The position numbers were made by a program, and so were the translations under genes. Positions 41,515 through 42,925 of a stretch of 42,925 nucleotides of DNA are shown here, in pieces. The notes beneath the pieces are model-generated. The model made no database searches, was not told where the DNA came from, and worked only from the letters and a program-made list of their open reading frames with translations. Within the stretch, counting starts at the first letter, position 1. Each line of letters starts with the position of its first letter. The stretch is taken from NCBI GenBank assembly GCA_913056165.1, contig CAJXMD010000015.1, forward strand, positions 1-42,925, written 5' to 3'. Source of the DNA: an uncultured Halieaceae bacterium. Its GTDB lineage: Bacteria > Pseudomonadota > Gammaproteobacteria > Pseudomonadales > Halieaceae.

Positions 41515-42925
41515 CTAGCCCAGGACGGGTGCGAGCCAACTGCTAAGTTCCTCGGTCGACATGGACTTCCTCGGCGCTAATTTCTGCACTTGATCCGTCC
41601 CGATAGTGCCCACAGAAAAGTATTTTGCTCGGGGGTGAGAAAAATACCATCCCGCCACTGTCGCCGTGGGTAACATCGCAAAGGAATCGGTCAGTGACAC
41701 CCCGCAGTTGTCGTAACCACTTAGCAGGTCAAAGAGGGTTTGCTTCTCCGTGTGGTCAGGACAGGCCGGATACCCGGGGGCTGGCCGGATGCCTCTGTAG
41801 CGTTCTCTGATGAGATCGTGATTATCCAACGACTCATTGGCGTCATAACCCCAGTAGTCAATTCGCACCTGCCGGTGAAGGTGTTCCGCCATTGCTTCGG
41901 CCAGGCGGTCCGCGAGGGCCTTCAGCATGATTGAATTGTAATCATCGTGATCCGCTTCGAATGCGGCTACCCGTTCGGCGACCCCGTGACCTGCAGTGAC
42001 ACAAAAGCCCCCCAAATAGTCGGTAGGCCCATCCTCTTTCGCAATAAAATCTGCCAGTGACAGATTGCACTCCCCCGGTCGCTTCTGCATCTGCTGACGC
42101 AAGTGGTGCAGCGTTGCAAGTGGCTCGTTCTCGTTATCATAGAGAACGATGTCGTCCCCATTGGCGCGATGAGCTCGCCAGAAACCGAGGGCCGCTTTCG
42201 CATCGAGCCAGTTTTCGTCGATTATCTTCTCAAGCATGGCTTGCGCATCAGAAAAGAGGCTTCGGGCTTGCTCACCAACAATGGGATCTTCCAAAATGCC
42301 CGGGAACTTGCCATGTAAATCCCATGTAATAAAAAATGGCGTCCAGTCAATCAGGGGTACAACGTCCTCGAGCGGGTAGCGCTTGAAAATCTTCAGACCG
42401 GTAAACGTGGGTGTGGGCGGGGTGTAATCATCCCAGCCGCCATCAAAGCCATTGGCAAGAGCCTCCTGATAGCTTAATCGCTTTTGTTTTTCCTTCCGCT
42501 TGTTAACGCGCTCTGCGATCTCACGATAGTCCTCGGTGGTTTGTTTAATGAGCTGCGACTTGTCTGCTCCCATGAGTTTGGTAGCAACGGCTACACTTCG
42601 AGACGCATCAGGGACATAGATCACGCCATCATTGCTGTAGGCGGGGCTTATTTTTACAGCGGTATGGGCCTTGGATGTAGTTGCCCCGCCGATCATCAAG
42701 GGAATGTTGAAATCGAGGCGCTGCATCTCTGCGGCAACGTGCGCCATCTCTTGCAAGGATGGCGTGATCAATCCCGATAAACCGATGATATCCACGGCTC
42801 TCTCTTTTGCGACGCGCAGAATATCGTCACAGTGCACCATGACCCCCAAATCGATAATCTCAAAGTTGTTGCACTGGAGCACAATGCCTACAATATTTTT
42901 GCCGATATCGTGAACGTCCCCTTTT
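41515..42925 (-). CDS. metH: Cobalamin-dependent methionine synthase, C-terminal part (5' end outside window)
   Basis: The frame is open from the right edge (42925) to a TAG ending at 41515, about 470 residues. At the edge it reads KGDVHDIGKNIVG, the B12-binding DxHxxG loop; further on come LSGLITPSL and MIGGATTSKAHTAVKI (cobalamin domain). The C-terminal activation domain follows, with RPAPGYPACPDHTEK for S-adenosylmethionine binding. An internal GTG at 42882 could be mistaken for a start but lies inside the B12 domain. MetH transfers the methyl of methyl-THF to homocysteine. A second, cobalamin-independent MetE-like protein is encoded at 14428-15462. Confidence 0.95.
   Translation of the reverse strand, partial: KGDVHDIGKNIVGIVLQCNNFEIIDLGVMVHCDDILRVAKERAVDIIGLSGLITPSLQEMAHVAAEMQRLDFNIPLMIGGATTSKAHTAVKISPAYSNDGVIYVPDASRSVAVATKLMGADKSQLIKQTTEDYREIAERVNKRKEKQKRLSYQEALANGFDGGWDDYTPPTPTFTGLKIFKRYPLEDVVPLIDWTPFFITWDLHGKFPGILEDPIVGEQARSLFSDAQAMLEKIIDENWLDAKAALGFWRAHRANGDDIVLYDNENEPLATLHHLRQQMQKRPGECNLSLADFIAKEDGPTDYLGGFCVTAGHGVAERVAAFEADHDDYNSIMLKALADRLAEAMAEHLHRQVRIDYWGYDANESLDNHDLIRERYRGIRPAPGYPACPDHTEKQTLFDLLSGYDNCGVSLTDSFAMLPTATVAGWYFSHPRAKYFSVGTIGTDQVQKLAPRKSMSTEELSSWLAPVLG

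Noticed and set aside
42841..42882. metH translation start at 42882
   Set aside because: The codon is a GTG inside the B12-binding domain; the frame stays open to the window edge with DVHDIG upstream.

Overview
The window looks like a chromosomal segment of an aerobic marine-type gammaproteobacterium. The pcm - nlpD - fdxA - mutS - recA - recX order is the backbone known from Pseudomonas and relatives. The gene content (TonB receptor, heterotetrameric sarcosine oxidase, HMG-CoA reductase, orphan gspAB, cysI-DUF934) fits the Cellvibrionales/Halieaceae (OM60/NOR5) type. That placement is inferred from synteny and gene content, not from a search. I saw no tRNA, rRNA, insertion sequence, prophage or CRISPR array, and no gene-free stretch longer than about 300 bases.

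Layout. 1-6697: the conserved stress and DNA-repair block: pcm 3' end, a DUF368 lipid-carrier transporter, nlpD, fdxA(-), mutS(-), recA with a LexA box, and recX. rpoS is missing from its usual place after nlpD, and cinA/pncC from its usual place before recA. 6755-7615: a DUF3014 protein. 7800-14412: soxB-soxD-soxA-soxG plus an iron-sulfur L-serine dehydratase, a one-carbon route from sarcosine through glycine and serine to pyruvate and ammonia (glyA is not here).

14428-22822: an accessory cluster. A leftward operon encodes a TonB receptor, a VOC metalloenzyme, a WrbA-like flavoprotein, a PaaK-like CoA ligase and a MetE-core-like zinc protein. Divergent to it are a citrate synthase/citryl-CoA lyase-like gene and a coupled alpha/beta hydrolase, followed by a convergent IclR regulator. 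The divergent spacer carries two tandem TTCG-N5-CGAA inverted repeats. I read this as an uncharacterised, regulated uptake and degradation system for an unknown, possibly aromatic, carbon source.

22842-28710: an exported oligopeptidase, then a tight leftward redox operon: TlpA-like thioredoxin, a tiny DUF4266 lipoprotein ending in GGGCGCN, a DUF3570 barrel-like protein, an ApbE flavin transferase, a DCC-family CxxC protein and an FMN-barrel reductase. This is the second candidate for an undescribed system. 28806-30958: HMG-CoA reductase coupled to a nitronate-monooxygenase-like gene. 31136-33690: gspA-gspB. 33687-38857: Tas aldo/keto reductase, alkaline phosphatase, ammonium channel and a CPA2 antiporter. 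38861-42925: DUF934-cysI sulfite reduction, a 36-residue membrane microprotein, a DUF2970 protein and the 3' part of metH, which runs off the right edge.
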